The position numbers were made by a program, and so were the translations under genes. From Zymobacter sp047495495 (GTDB taxonomy: Bacteria; Pseudomonadota; Gammaproteobacteria; Pseudomonadales; Halomonadaceae), in assembly GCF_047495495.1 (NCBI RefSeq), contig NZ_CP179930.1, positions 2,914,001 through 2,978,000 of the forward strand: a DNA stretch of 64,000 bases, in the 5' to 3' direction. The notes beneath the pieces were generated by a model, which was not told the origin of the DNA, did no database searches, and saw only the letters and a program-made list of their open reading frames with translations. The stretch's first letter is position 1. Each line of letters opens with the position of its first letter. Positions 17,654-26,759 of the stretch are shown here, piece by piece.

Positions 17654-18424
17654 TTATGCTAAAAACTCGCTGACCGCCCTGGTGACCAGCTCAGAGGCTT
17701 CTTCATGAACAGAGTGCCCGCAGAAAGGGACGTTTAAGAAGTGACCCTCTTTAAGCTGGTCCACCAAAGCCGCCGTATGCGCCAGCGATACCAAGGGATC
17801 GTCGTCACCGCGTACGACCAGCACCTCTTCGTTGATACCTTGCACGCGGTTGCCAGGATAACCGTCGCCACTGTCGTCAAGCCACATGGCGCTCAGATGC
17901 GACAGTAACCGATCGAAGTCCGGCTCACGGTTAAGCCGCTCATACTGATCGACCAATTGAGGAAGGTGCTGGCGCCAGAATTCAGGCGACACATCGGCAT
18001 ACAGCTCAGCGACAGCCGTATCCTCTGCAATCGTCCAGTGCGTCCCGATAACAACGATTCTGTTCAACAGACACGCACGGGCAGCGGCCATGCGCAGCGC
18101 CACAATGCCGCCATCGCTATGGCCGATGACATGACACGATGTAATACCTAGCGCCGCTAGAAGTGATTCGACATCCTGCTGAAGCAAAGCATAGGACAGC
18201 GGCGCACTGCCCAGCGTAGAGCGTCCGTGGCCACGGGTGTCCAGCCCGATACAACGATAGCATTCGCCCAATACCTCAACCATGGCATTGAAAGAACTCA
18301 TGTCACAGGTGCCGCCATGCAGAAACAGCAGAGGAAACCCTTGAGGATTGCCCTTCTGCTCGTAGTAGAGCTGTGCCCCATGTGCAGCATCGTGAAAGGC
18401 ACCGTCCTGATGGGTAAAGGCCAT
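17654..18424 (-). CDS. Alpha/beta-fold hydrolase
   Basis: The protein (about 256 residues) is an alpha/beta hydrolase of unknown substrate. It shows the oxyanion region FLHGGTCDMSS, the strand-helix DTRGHGRST, the nucleophile elbow GHSDGG with the catalytic Ser, a late acidic region VVRGDDDPLV and the catalytic His in FCGHSVHEE. There is no signal peptide. Two adjacent in-frame ATGs (18430 and 18424) are possible starts; neither has a strong ribosome site, and a further one exists at 18460. It runs towards the nucleotidyltransferase gene (convergent) and follows no obvious operon partner. Confidence 0.85.
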   Translation of the reverse strand: MAFTHQDGAFHDAAHGAQLYYEQKGNPQGFPLLFLHGGTCDMSSFNAMVEVLGECYRCIGLDTRGHGRSTLGSAPLSYALLQQDVESLLAALGITSCHVIGHSDGGIVALRMAAARACLLNRIVVIGTHWTIAEDTAVAELYADVSPEFWRQHLPQLVDQYERLNREPDFDRLLSHLSAMWLDDSGDGYPGNRVQGINEEVLVVRGDDDPLVSLAHTAALVDQLKEGHFLNVPFCGHSVHEEASELVTRAVSEFLA

Positions 18425-18611
18425 GGTCATTTGTCCATATGAAGGGAAAACGTCAAACAACGTCGTACGCGCACTGGTCGAACACTATGATCAAACGGAT
18501 ACGGCAACCAAGCGGCTTGTACCGTTGAAAAGGCTGTATTGGCCTGCCTAGCGCGGTCAAATCTCGGAGGCCCGTAAGGGAAGGCATGAGTGCGCCTTCC
18601 CTATCCTGCGC

Positions 18612-19397
18612 TCATTTCACCACGATAAATCCGCGATACATGCCGCTATCGCCATCGACGGTGTTCAGCGATTTCAACAGTTCGTCGCTATCGACCCAGA
18701 CCCACGTAAAGGTGGTGTTCGAGACATCCATCATCAAGAACGAGTCACTTCTGGCGTCATATGCGCCCAGCGGTGAGAAGTGGCCACCCCCTTTCTGGCC
18801 CAGTGCCGGGCGGTAAATATTGGCGATCACGAAGGTGTCGGGAGCCGCCAGTGCGTCGATCAGGGCCTGCTTGGCCTTAGTTCTGGCTTCACCCGTCAGC
18901 GAGCTGACGTAGTACGGCTGGGCATCAAGCTGGAAGTGTTTCAACAGAGCCACTTCCTCAGCCAGTCCAAGGCCGTAGTGCGAGGGGCCGCCTTCAGTGG
19001 ACGGTTTACCGAAGATTTCCTGTCGAGGCTTGGGCAGGTGATCCAGCACGACGTTCTGCGTATAGCGGTTCCAGAACGGGCTCCAACCTTCCTTGTGCGG
19101 CAGATACTGTTGCTCCTCCGGCGTGATCACAGAGGTGTCGAGCGGAATGTTCGCGCCGTCCTTGCCGGCACGCAGGGCGTTCAGCACGATCACCGCACTG
19201 GCAACGCCACAGTCCACTTTGTTGACTTGGCCTTCGAACTGCGGCGCAAGGGTGAACAGGTCCTGCTTGTTAGTGGACTGGCTCAGGCGATTGACCCCTT
19301 CGGGGGTAGCCCAGTCCAGCGGCGTAGCCCACGCTGTGCCCGTCAGCAGCATCAGTGAGGCGGTGAACGCGGTCGTTGTTCTTGTCATCCAAGACAT
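18612..19397 (-). CDS. Exported phytochelatin synthase-like cysteine transpeptidase/peptidase
   Basis: Phytochelatin synthases cleave the Gly of glutathione and can transfer the gamma-Glu-Cys unit; short bacterial versions mostly act as glutathione peptidases. The 261-residue protein starts with a signal peptide (hydrophobic stretch then TAWA-TPLD). It carries the family's catalytic residues Cys63 (in VDCGVAS), His206 (GGGHFSPLGAYD) and Asp224 (MMDVSNTTF). The 18-residue His-Asp spacing equals that in known family members. It therefore probably acts in the periplasm on glutathione or a related thiol. A start at residue 4 (19388) is also possible. It lies downstream of kdpE on the same strand after a 123-base gap. 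Confidence 0.85.
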   Translation of the reverse strand: MSWMTRTTTAFTASLMLLTGTAWATPLDWATPEGVNRLSQSTNKQDLFTLAPQFEGQVNKVDCGVASAVIVLNALRAGKDGANIPLDTSVITPEEQQYLPHKEGWSPFWNRYTQNVVLDHLPKPRQEIFGKPSTEGGPSHYGLGLAEEVALLKHFQLDAQPYYVSSLTGEARTKAKQALIDALAAPDTFVIANIYRPALGQKGGGHFSPLGAYDARSDSFLMMDVSNTTFTWVWVDSDELLKSLNTVDGDSGMYRGFIVVK

Positions 19398-19520
19398 AGC
19401 GGCTCCTTTATTCGAGTATCGTAATGGCCGTTGAAAACTACAAAACTACAAAGGCGGGTCATCTCTGCGTGCGGGACCAGCGGTCAGACATCATGTCCGC
19501 ACGCATCAGCAGCGTCATTA

Positions 19521-20246
19521 TCAACGCTGAGGAATGAAGCGTAGCCCAACCCCCGGTTCGGTAATGATATACCGCGGTGACGAGGCGTTGTCGCACAGTT
19601 TACTTCTGAGCTTATTCACCAGGATGCGCAGGTAATGGGCGTCGTCCTGATGCGTGGGTCCCCATATCTCGCGCAGCAGCTGGGTCTGGGTCACGATGCC
19701 CCCCGGCTGGCGCACCAGAAAGGCCAGCAGTGCGAACTCCTTTGGGGTGAGGGCGATGGGATCATCGTTTAGCGCCACTTCGTGGCGCATCAGATCAATG
19801 CGCAAATGACCGTCGTCATACAAGGGCTGCTGAAGGTCCTCGGGCTGGCTACGGTTGCGCAGGAAAGCGCGGATACGTGCCATCAGTTCCTCGATGCCGA
19901 ACGGCTTGGTCACGTAGTCGTTGGCCCCAGTGTCCAGCAGCGCCACCTTCTGGTGCTCGTCGGCGCGAACGGTCAGCACAATAACCGTGACGTCCGACCA
20001 CAGCCGGATCGCCTTCAGCACGTCGCGGCCATCCTGATCGGGCAGCCCCAGATCCAGAATGACCAGATCGGCCCCTTCTTCTGCTAGGCATCGCTGCCCT
20101 TCTTCCCCCGTGGCAGCCAGCAAGGTCTGATACCCCTGAGCACGCAGACTGATGTCGAGAAAACGCCGTATCTGCGGTTCATCGTCGATGACCAGAATCC
20201 GGGCGGGGGGTAACGTCAGTGAAGGGTCATGAATGCTCTTCGACAT
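19521..20246 (-). CDS. kdpE: KdpE-type response regulator (OmpR family)
   Basis: KdpE is the DNA-binding partner of KdpD. The 241-residue protein has a receiver domain with acidic pocket Asp21/Asp22, phosphoacceptor Asp65 (LVILDLGLPD) and conserved Lys114 (TKPFG). A winged-helix output domain follows with LTPKEFALLAFL and the recognition region LRILVNKLRSKL. The start overlaps the end of kdpD by 20 bases, so the two are translationally linked. In most bacteria KdpE activates kdpFABC, but no such genes are in this window, so its target here is open. Confidence 0.9.
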   Translation of the reverse strand: MSKSIHDPSLTLPPARILVIDDEPQIRRFLDISLRAQGYQTLLAATGEEGQRCLAEEGADLVILDLGLPDQDGRDVLKAIRLWSDVTVIVLTVRADEHQKVALLDTGANDYVTKPFGIEELMARIRAFLRNRSQPEDLQQPLYDDGHLRIDLMRHEVALNDDPIALTPKEFALLAFLVRQPGGIVTQTQLLREIWGPTHQDDAHYLRILVNKLRSKLCDNASSPRYIITEPGVGLRFIPQR

Positions 20247-22878
20247 GGGTCTCCTCCTGCCGCGTCGATGCTCGCCACGGCAACTCCATTCTTATTGTAG
20301 TACCGATGCCTTGTGGCCCCGGCAGCGCTTCGACCTGCCCATCGTGGGCCTTGATGATGCCCTGCACGATGGTCAACCCCAATCCCGTGCCGTGATGGCC
20401 ACGGTCCCCTCGTTCGACGCTGTAGAACATGTCGAAGACACGATGACGTTCATGGGCAGGAATGCCGGGACCCGCATCAGAAACGTCGATCCGCAGCCAG
20501 TCCTGCTCGGTCCGCGAGACCTGCACGTCAATCGGGGCATTGGGCGAAAACTTGGCCGCGTTCTCCATTACGTTGAAGATCGCCTGCTCCAGCAGCGCAA
20601 GATGCACCTGCACGGGCGGCAGGCGCTCAGGCATCTGGATCGCCACACGCGCATGCGGCACATAGCGGTTCAGACGTCGCACGGCCGAGCTGATCAGTTC
20701 GTCGATCCCGATCCAGTCCCAGGTCAGGGTGAGCCCCGGCTGCCCGAGGCGCGTCATGTCCAGCAGGTTCTGGATATAGCGATCCAACCGTTCGCCTTCG
20801 ATCTTTATCGTTTCGAGCAGGCTAGTGCGGTCATCGTCGTTCATCGCGTGCCCATAATGCAGCAGGCTGTCCGAGGCACCAATCATGGACGACAAGGGGG
20901 AACGCAGGTCGTGTGAGACCGATGATAGCAGCGCAGCGCGCAGTCGTTCAGTCTCGGAGCTGACGCGCGCGGCTTCTAGGTCCTCAACCAGCCGCGTGCG
21001 CAGTGCGGCCTGACCGATATCCATCACCATTCCTTCCGCAAGGCGACGTTGCTCGAACGTCAGCGAACGCACCTTATCGGGAAATTTCAGTGCGATGACC
21101 CCCAATACCGTTCGATCGGAAGCCACGGGCAGGCACCACCAGCGGCTCTGCGCCAATGTATCGGTAAAGCGACCGCTGGGCTGGCCGTGCTGGTGCGTCC
21201 ACTCTGCCGCCTCTCGACCGCGCGCACTCAAAGGGTCATCGGGCCCCGGCGGATAGCGCTCTTCACCAATCGACATCCAAACCTCGACCTTGAGCGTGCC
21301 TTGCAGCACCTGCGCACTGGCCGAGATAACCTGTCCTAGGTCGGCAGCCTGCGCCAGCTGACGCCCCAGCAACTGCATGGCAACCGCATGCGCATTGGCC
21401 GCGTGCAGCGCCACCACCTGAGAACGCAGCCGTGACGCTAGCCGTCCTGCGATCAGGGCCGTAGCCAGAAACATCGCGACGGTCGTGATGCCACGGGGGC
21501 TACCGATATAGAACGTGGCGCGCGGTTCGATCGACAGGAAGTTGTAGGCCAGAAAGCACACTAGCGCCATCATCAGCGCCACGGCCATGCGCGTGCGCGA
21601 TGCTACCAGCAGCACGGCCAGAATGAAGATCATCGAGATGTCGGCCAGATTGAGCAGGTGCTCACCGGCCAAAGCGGCGGCCACGGCGGCCAGCGTGCCA
21701 CCGATCAACAGCGCAGGCTCGCGCAGCGTCCAGCGCGGCGGCATCGACGGTGGCAAGGGACGCGGCTCTTCGCGCCCTCGAGGCAGGCTGGCAATGGTCA
21801 GTTCGTAGCGTGCGCCGTGCAACAGCAATTGTTGCGTCAGGCTACGGGTCAGCAGCTTCGCCAGAGGACGGCGGCGCGTGCGACCAATCACGATGGTACG
21901 GGCATTGCGCGCATCCGCGGCGTTCAGCAATGTCGCTGCAATATCGGCACCGTGCAGCACCGTCGTGCTGCCCCCCAAACTGCGGGCTAGTGCAAAGGCA
22001 CGGTCGATCTCGAGCTGGCGCGCCTGTCGGGCCCGTCGATGCCACTGAAAACGACGGCGCGTGCCTTTGTAGGTGCTTTCTGCCGCCGACTTCACAGTCA
22101 CCACCGACCATGGTACACCGCGCCGTTCGGCAATACGGCAGCCCGCGCGCACCAGATAGTCCGACTGCCCCCGCCCGTCGATAGCGACCATCACATGGCG
22201 CTGAATGGCACTGCTGGCCTTGGCCTCGCTGCGACGCTCACGTAGGTCGGCATCTACATGCTCAGCCACGGTCTGCATCGCCAGCTCACGCAGCGCCATC
22301 AGATGAGACGGTTTGAAGAAAGCACGCACCTGCGAGGCATTCGGTTCGGGCAGACTGACCTTGCCCTGACTCAGGCGCTCGATCAGTTCACGCGCGGGCA
22401 GATCGACGAGGCGAATATCGTGCAGGCGGTCGAACAGTGCATCAGGCACGGTATCGCTGATGCGTATGCCCGTGATCTGCTCGACCACGTCGTTGAGGCT
22501 TTCCAGATGGTGCACGTTGACGGTGGTCAGTACGTCAATGCCAGCCTCCAGCAGCTCTTCGATATCCTGCCAGCGGTGTTCGTGGCGCGAGCCCATGGGG
22601 TTGCGGTGAGCAAGGTCATCGACCAGCGCTATTTCAGGACGCCGTGCCAGAATGCCATCCAGATCCAGTTCGGCCGCATCCCAGCCGTCACGTTCATGGT
22701 GCGGCAGTGCGGCCAGCAGCTCCTCCAGCGCCTTACTGCCGTGCGTATTGACGGCCGCCACCACGACATCGGCGTTGCGGTGCAACAACTCGTGCGCACG
22801 GGTCAGCATTGCATGCGTCTTCCCCACGCCCGGCGCGGCCCCCAGCAAGACCGTCAATCGTCCCGTTCGCACACTCAT
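20227..22878 (-). CDS. kdpD: KdpD-type sensor histidine kinase
   Basis: KdpD senses potassium limitation or osmotic stress and phosphorylates KdpE. The 883-residue protein has the full KdpD layout. The N-terminal KdpD domain has Walker A GAAPGVGKT (13-21) and the Walker B-like stretch ALVDDLAHRN. A USP-like domain follows with RTIVIGRTRRR. Then come four close membrane segments (about 395-490), a GAF-like region, His656 in SHDLRSP, and ATPase motifs NVMENAAKFS, DAGPGIP and GTGLGL. The usual Walker B reads DELAHTN; here it is DDLAHRN. ATG 22878 has GGGAG upstream and gives the family N terminus. The MFS pump gene ends only 20 bases before it. Confidence 0.93.
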   Translation of the reverse strand: MSVRTGRLTVLLGAAPGVGKTHAMLTRAHELLHRNADVVVAAVNTHGSKALEELLAALPHHERDGWDAAELDLDGILARRPEIALVDDLAHRNPMGSRHEHRWQDIEELLEAGIDVLTTVNVHHLESLNDVVEQITGIRISDTVPDALFDRLHDIRLVDLPARELIERLSQGKVSLPEPNASQVRAFFKPSHLMALRELAMQTVAEHVDADLRERRSEAKASSAIQRHVMVAIDGRGQSDYLVRAGCRIAERRGVPWSVVTVKSAAESTYKGTRRRFQWHRRARQARQLEIDRAFALARSLGGSTTVLHGADIAATLLNAADARNARTIVIGRTRRRPLAKLLTRSLTQQLLLHGARYELTIASLPRGREEPRPLPPSMPPRWTLREPALLIGGTLAAVAAALAGEHLLNLADISMIFILAVLLVASRTRMAVALMMALVCFLAYNFLSIEPRATFYIGSPRGITTVAMFLATALIAGRLASRLRSQVVALHAANAHAVAMQLLGRQLAQAADLGQVISASAQVLQGTLKVEVWMSIGEERYPPGPDDPLSARGREAAEWTHQHGQPSGRFTDTLAQSRWWCLPVASDRTVLGVIALKFPDKVRSLTFEQRRLAEGMVMDIGQAALRTRLVEDLEAARVSSETERLRAALLSSVSHDLRSPLSSMIGASDSLLHYGHAMNDDDRTSLLETIKIEGERLDRYIQNLLDMTRLGQPGLTLTWDWIGIDELISSAVRRLNRYVPHARVAIQMPERLPPVQVHLALLEQAIFNVMENAAKFSPNAPIDVQVSRTEQDWLRIDVSDAGPGIPAHERHRVFDMFYSVERGDRGHHGTGLGLTIVQGIIKAHDGQVEALPGPQGIGTTIRMELPWRASTRQEETHVEEHS

Positions 22879-22898
22879 GTCGCGCTGCTCCCTTCCCC

Positions 22899-24278
22899 TC
22901 ATGCCTTGATCCAGCGCCAAGCCAACAACAGCACAATCAAGGACGCCAGTGAAATCAGCAGCATGCCCGCGCGTGCCCCCCAGATCGCCCACTCACCGCT
23001 AATGGTGCCCAGCCCACCCAACAGTGCCATCCCGAACGCCATGCCGATCTGTCGGGAAGTATGGTAGATGCCGGAGGCCAACCCGCCACCGAAGGCTTTG
23101 TCCTGACAGGAGGTTGCGACCACATTGAGGGTCGGCGAATACAGCATCAGCCCACCGCCCATCAGGGTCAGACCGATTACGATCAGCGGCCAACTGTCAC
23201 GGCCACTCAGAAACGCCATCAGCAGGCTGCCGCACAGGGCAATACTGCTACCGATCAGCATGCGGCCCCGCGCACTCAGATGCAGGCGCGGGTTCACCCA
23301 CAGCGACACGATCACCAGCATCAGCGTGAAGGGGAACGCCAGCAGACTGGCGTCCAGCGCATCCATATGCCATGCCTTCTGCGAAAACAGCGCTACCAGA
23401 AACAGGATGCCGTACCCCGCAAACTGAAACGCCATGCCGCTCAGCGAGGCGGCAGTAAAGAGACCGTTGCGAAAGATCGTCAGCGGCAGCATCGGATGGC
23501 GCACGCGCCGTTCAATCATGACGAATACAACCGCTCCCAGCGCTCCCAGCACCAATGCACCCAGTACACGAGGATGCAGCCACGGCAGCGAGCTGCTTTC
23601 GATCAGTCCGCCGACGAAAACACACAGCGACAGCATCGCGACCAGCGTGCCCGCCAGATCCATAGGCCGCCGATACGGTGGAAAATGCGGCAGATGACGA
23701 AATGCCAGCCATGCACCGAACAGGCCGACCGGCACGTTCAGCCAGAAGATCGACCGCCACCCGACCAGCTGAGTCAGCACGCCGCCCATGAACGGCCCAA
23801 GCACCATCGCAACGGATGCCACGATGGAGATGGTATTGACGGCCTGAATGCGGGCAGCGCGTTCAGGAAAGAGCTGCCCCATCAGCGACAGCGTCATCGG
23901 TAGAATGCCGGCGGCGGCAATACCCTGTGCAGTGCGCGCGGCAATCAGTGCCCCCGATGACTGCCCCAACGCACACCACATCGACGTTGCGGCAAACCCC
24001 AGTAGCGCACCGGTAAACAGCCGCCCTTGCCCCCAGCGATCCCCGAGCACACCTGCCAGCAACAGCAAGCCCGCCAGCGGCAGCGTGTAGGCCGTCACAA
24101 TCCATTGCAGCTGGGTCGAGGTCGCCATCAGCTCTCGTTGAATAGCGGGCAGCGCCTGATTCAGTGCACTGCCGTCCAGCGTAATCATGGACAGTCCGAT
24201 CGCCACGGCAATCAGCGCGCCACGCTGCTGCGACGATAAAGTGGGGTCTTCCTCTCTCTGGGGCACGGCATGTGACAT
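22899..24278 (-). CDS. MFS drug/proton antiporter, DHA2 (14-TMS, EmrB/QacA) family
   Basis: The protein (459 residues) is an inner-membrane efflux permease. It shows motif A-like GVLGDRWGQGRLF, motif B-like AARTAQGIAAAGILP and the motif C region ASVAMVLGPFMGGVL. About fourteen hydrophobic segments mark the DHA2 group. The start at 24278 (MSHAVPQREEDP) is preceded by AGGAG; an in-frame extension to 24338 lacks support. The gene lies 20 bases before kdpD on the same strand and is probably transcribed with kdpDE. That is unusual for a drug-type pump. The substrate is unknown. Confidence 0.9.
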   Translation of the reverse strand: MSHAVPQREEDPTLSSQQRGALIAVAIGLSMITLDGSALNQALPAIQRELMATSTQLQWIVTAYTLPLAGLLLLAGVLGDRWGQGRLFTGALLGFAATSMWCALGQSSGALIAARTAQGIAAAGILPMTLSLMGQLFPERAARIQAVNTISIVASVAMVLGPFMGGVLTQLVGWRSIFWLNVPVGLFGAWLAFRHLPHFPPYRRPMDLAGTLVAMLSLCVFVGGLIESSSLPWLHPRVLGALVLGALGAVVFVMIERRVRHPMLPLTIFRNGLFTAASLSGMAFQFAGYGILFLVALFSQKAWHMDALDASLLAFPFTLMLVIVSLWVNPRLHLSARGRMLIGSSIALCGSLLMAFLSGRDSWPLIVIGLTLMGGGLMLYSPTLNVVATSCQDKAFGGGLASGIYHTSRQIGMAFGMALLGGLGTISGEWAIWGARAGMLLISLASLIVLLLAWRWIKA

Positions 24279-24352
24279 GAAACGCTCCTGGTCCATAAGG
24301 GGGGTCATTACGCATGCTACCACGCGTATCGTTCGCACAGGCCAGATACGAC

Positions 24353-24374
24353 AAAGGCGCCTGAAGGCGCCTTT
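24353..24374. terminator. Perfect hairpin terminator between the YitT-like gene and the MFS gene
   Basis: AAAGGCGCC at 24353-24361 and GGCGCCTTT at 24366-24374 form a 9-bp stem with a TGAA loop. It lies 28 bases after the stop of the YitT-like gene and upstream of the MFS gene, so it should end the minus-strand transcript from 25049. Confidence 0.8.
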
Positions 24375-24401
24375 GATAGCATCATGATGACAAGAATGCG
24401 T

Positions 24402-25049
24402 TTAGCTGAATGCGATATACCGCTTGTTACTGAAGTTCATCAGCAGCACTAGATTGAGCAGCACAGCCCCAATCACGGAATACAGCACGGCATCCCACGG
24501 CAACAAAGTGAACGCGACGGCCATCAGGCACAGGTCGATGATCATCTGGAGCAGCCCAGCGCGAATGCCGAACTGCTTCTGACAGAACAGCGCCAGAATA
24601 TTGATGCCCCCAAGGCTGAAGCCATGCCGGAACAGAATCAGAAAGCCGACCCCCATCAATAACCCGCCCATCACGCTGGCGTAGAGTGGGTGCATCTGCA
24701 TGCCCTGCAACGGTTCAATGTGATGACCGAACACCGTGAGCTTGCCGGACAGCACATTCGACACGCAAGACAGCATCGCTACGGCAATGAAGGTGCGCAC
24801 GGTGAACCGCCACCCCATTCTCATGAACGACAGCACATAGAAAGGCAGGTTGATGATGAAGAAACAGGAACCGAACGACCACGGAGAGACGTAGCTGATC
24901 AGAAAGGCCATGCCTGCCGTGCTGCCAGTCAGGAAATGCTGGAACAGGTAGCACTGCACGCCAAAGGAGATCAACAGGATACCGATGACCAGCGCCAGCG
25001 CATCCTCGAGAGGATGGTGGCGAGGCCGCGGGTCAGACGTATCCATCAT
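24402..25049 (-). CDS. YitT-family (DUF161) membrane protein
   Basis: The 215-residue protein has about five hydrophobic segments (ALALVIGILLISFGVQCYLF, FLISYVSPW onward, the loop GWRFTVRT, and two C-terminal pairs). It shows the family pattern LTGSTAGMAF and GFSLGGINILA with repeated small-residue motifs. YitT-family proteins are inner-membrane proteins of unknown transport role. ATG 25049 is chosen because AGAGG lies just upstream; the next codon is also ATG. Its transcript ends at the 24353 hairpin. Confidence 0.85.
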   Translation of the reverse strand: MMDTSDPRPRHHPLEDALALVIGILLISFGVQCYLFQHFLTGSTAGMAFLISYVSPWSFGSCFFIINLPFYVLSFMRMGWRFTVRTFIAVAMLSCVSNVLSGKLTVFGHHIEPLQGMQMHPLYASVMGGLLMGVGFLILFRHGFSLGGINILALFCQKQFGIRAGLLQMIIDLCLMAVAFTLLPWDAVLYSVIGAVLLNLVLLMNFSNKRYIAFS

Positions 25050-25167
25050 GGCAATATCCTCTTGATTTGAACAGGGATCCACAGCATACCCCTGCCATCA
25101 TGCAGGGACTATGCCTCTCAGCCTGTTCGCCTCGTCCAGCATGCACATGAATGAAGCCGTTCAGCCC

Positions 25168-25980
25168 TTATTCGTCACCGTCGATGGCATCTTCGCTCAG
25201 CAGGGCACCCGTCGCACGACTCAGGTTCTCGCTGGGTGCGCCATCGCGCAGGAGCTGTGCAACATGACGCGACAGCGTGCCGGACTGAGCCAATTCAGAC
25301 GGATCGACCAGACGCTTCTGGGTACGGTCGAACAGCAGGTACTGGGTTTCGCTCACATCACGAGCGGCGCGGTGCAGTGTGCCATTGACGGACAGTACAG
25401 CCACTTGCGCATCGGCACGCAGCACATCGGCGGACAGCTCGACGAACCCTTCGGAGTAGGAATCGGTCAGGTAGCGTTCGACGCTGGCTTCAACGGTATA
25501 GCTAGCGCTAGAGACAGCAGGCTGGATCAGCTGCGGCTGGGTCAAGCCGGTCAGAACAGCTCCCAGCTGGCGCTCAATCGCACCGGTCAACTCCTGATCC
25601 TGCGGGAAGCGTGGGTATTCGACACTGACTTCGGCACAGCGCTCGTTATTCTCACAGTTGCTGGCCTGACGCATCCACTTGATCGGCTCGGAGGTCAAAG
25701 CAGCCACGGCAACAGGCGCTGCGGGAGGCGGTACAACAACCGGCGCAACAACGGGAGCCGCTACCGGCGCAGGCTGCACACGCTGTGCGACAGGAGCAGC
25801 TGGCTGAGGCTGGATCGCCCAGTCATTAGCACGGAAACTCGGCACGGGCGTAGGCAGCGGCGGCAGCCACGGGTCGAGACGCTTGTTGGAGGAAGCAACG
25901 TTATCGACCAGCGACGACTGCGCACAGCCGGCCAGCATGGCCGCGATCGTAACAGGGACAAGGCAAAAAGATAGACGCAT
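25168..25980 (-). CDS. Lipoprotein with proline-rich linker and RsiV/DUF3298-like domain
   Basis: The 270-residue product starts MRLSFCLVPVTIAAMLAGC, a signal peptide ending in lipobox LAGC, so it should be a lipid-anchored envelope protein. Residues about 40-95 are a Pro/Ala/Val-rich linker, probably spanning periplasm or peptidoglycan. The C-terminal part, with SVEYPRFPQDQELTGAIERQ and YTVEASVERYLTDSYSEGFV, resembles DUF3298/DUF4163 (RsiV-like) domains, which bind ligands in some anti-sigma factors. That assignment is tentative. No partner gene is adjacent. Confidence 0.75.
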   Translation of the reverse strand: MRLSFCLVPVTIAAMLAGCAQSSLVDNVASSNKRLDPWLPPLPTPVPSFRANDWAIQPQPAAPVAQRVQPAPVAAPVVAPVVVPPPAAPVAVAALTSEPIKWMRQASNCENNERCAEVSVEYPRFPQDQELTGAIERQLGAVLTGLTQPQLIQPAVSSASYTVEASVERYLTDSYSEGFVELSADVLRADAQVAVLSVNGTLHRAARDVSETQYLLFDRTQKRLVDPSELAQSGTLSRHVAQLLRDGAPSENLSRATGALLSEDAIDGDE

Positions 25981-26181
25981 GGCTAGGGCACTCGTGTTCA
26001 GCCCTCTTCCGGACGGGCGGACATCGGGAGGGCGCAGTCAGACTAAATGGCCACGGCTGTGGCCATAAGATTTCTGTAAGGCGCAACCGGCTGAAATAAC
26101 AGAAAAGATGCTGACAAATCACCAGATAATGACGCGATCTTCGCTGATAATGCCGATTAATCCTTGCCCTGACCCTATCGG

Positions 26182-26616
26182 CTAGTCGCCCAGTACCTTT
26201 AATAGATAATCAAGCGATGCCAGATAGCCGAATGTCCCCATACCAGCGACTACAGCGTCAGCGCGCACTGACAAGTAAGAATGATGGCGAAACGCTTCAC
26301 GGCGATGGACGTTAGAGATATGCAGCTCGACCACCTTTCCTTCGAACGCATTCAGCGCATCGAGAATGGCTACCGACGTATGGGTATAAGCTCCAGCATT
26401 GATGATGATGCCGTCGAACTGGCCGCGTGCGTCCTGGATCAGATCGACCAGCGTGCCTTCATGGTTAGACTGCTGGCAGACCACCGTTGCGCGCCCTGCC
26501 GCGTGAGCGATGACGCTTTGTTCGACATCAGCCAGCGTTTCGTGGCCGTAGATATGCGGTTCGCGCTTGCCCAGCAGATTCAGGTTGGGGCCGTTGAGGA
26601 CGAGAATGCTGTTCAT
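26182..26616 (-). CDS. aroQ: 3-dehydroquinate dehydratase, type II
   Basis: AroQ catalyses the third step of the shikimate pathway, 3-dehydroquinate to 3-dehydroshikimate. The 144-residue protein begins MNSILVLNGPNLNLLGKREP with the active-site Tyr/Arg loop. It contains NAGAYTHTSVAILDAL and the signature VELHISNVHRREAFRHHS. The start at 26616 has AAGGA upstream; an in-frame extension to 26697 does not match the family. In many gammaproteobacteria aroQ precedes accBC; here it is alone. Confidence 0.96.
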   Translation of the reverse strand: MNSILVLNGPNLNLLGKREPHIYGHETLADVEQSVIAHAAGRATVVCQQSNHEGTLVDLIQDARGQFDGIIINAGAYTHTSVAILDALNAFEGKVVELHISNVHRREAFRHHSYLSVRADAVVAGMGTFGYLASLDYLLKVLGD

Positions 26617-26759
26617 TGAGGGTCCTTGTCGTTCATGAATCAGGCGCGGTTCAAGCGCCCACGTATCGAAATCATCCTGCAGAAAAGCGACTGGCACCGC
26701 CCGAAACGGACAGTGCCAGCACTATTCCACCTGACAGATCATGCGCTAGGCGGTCACCA

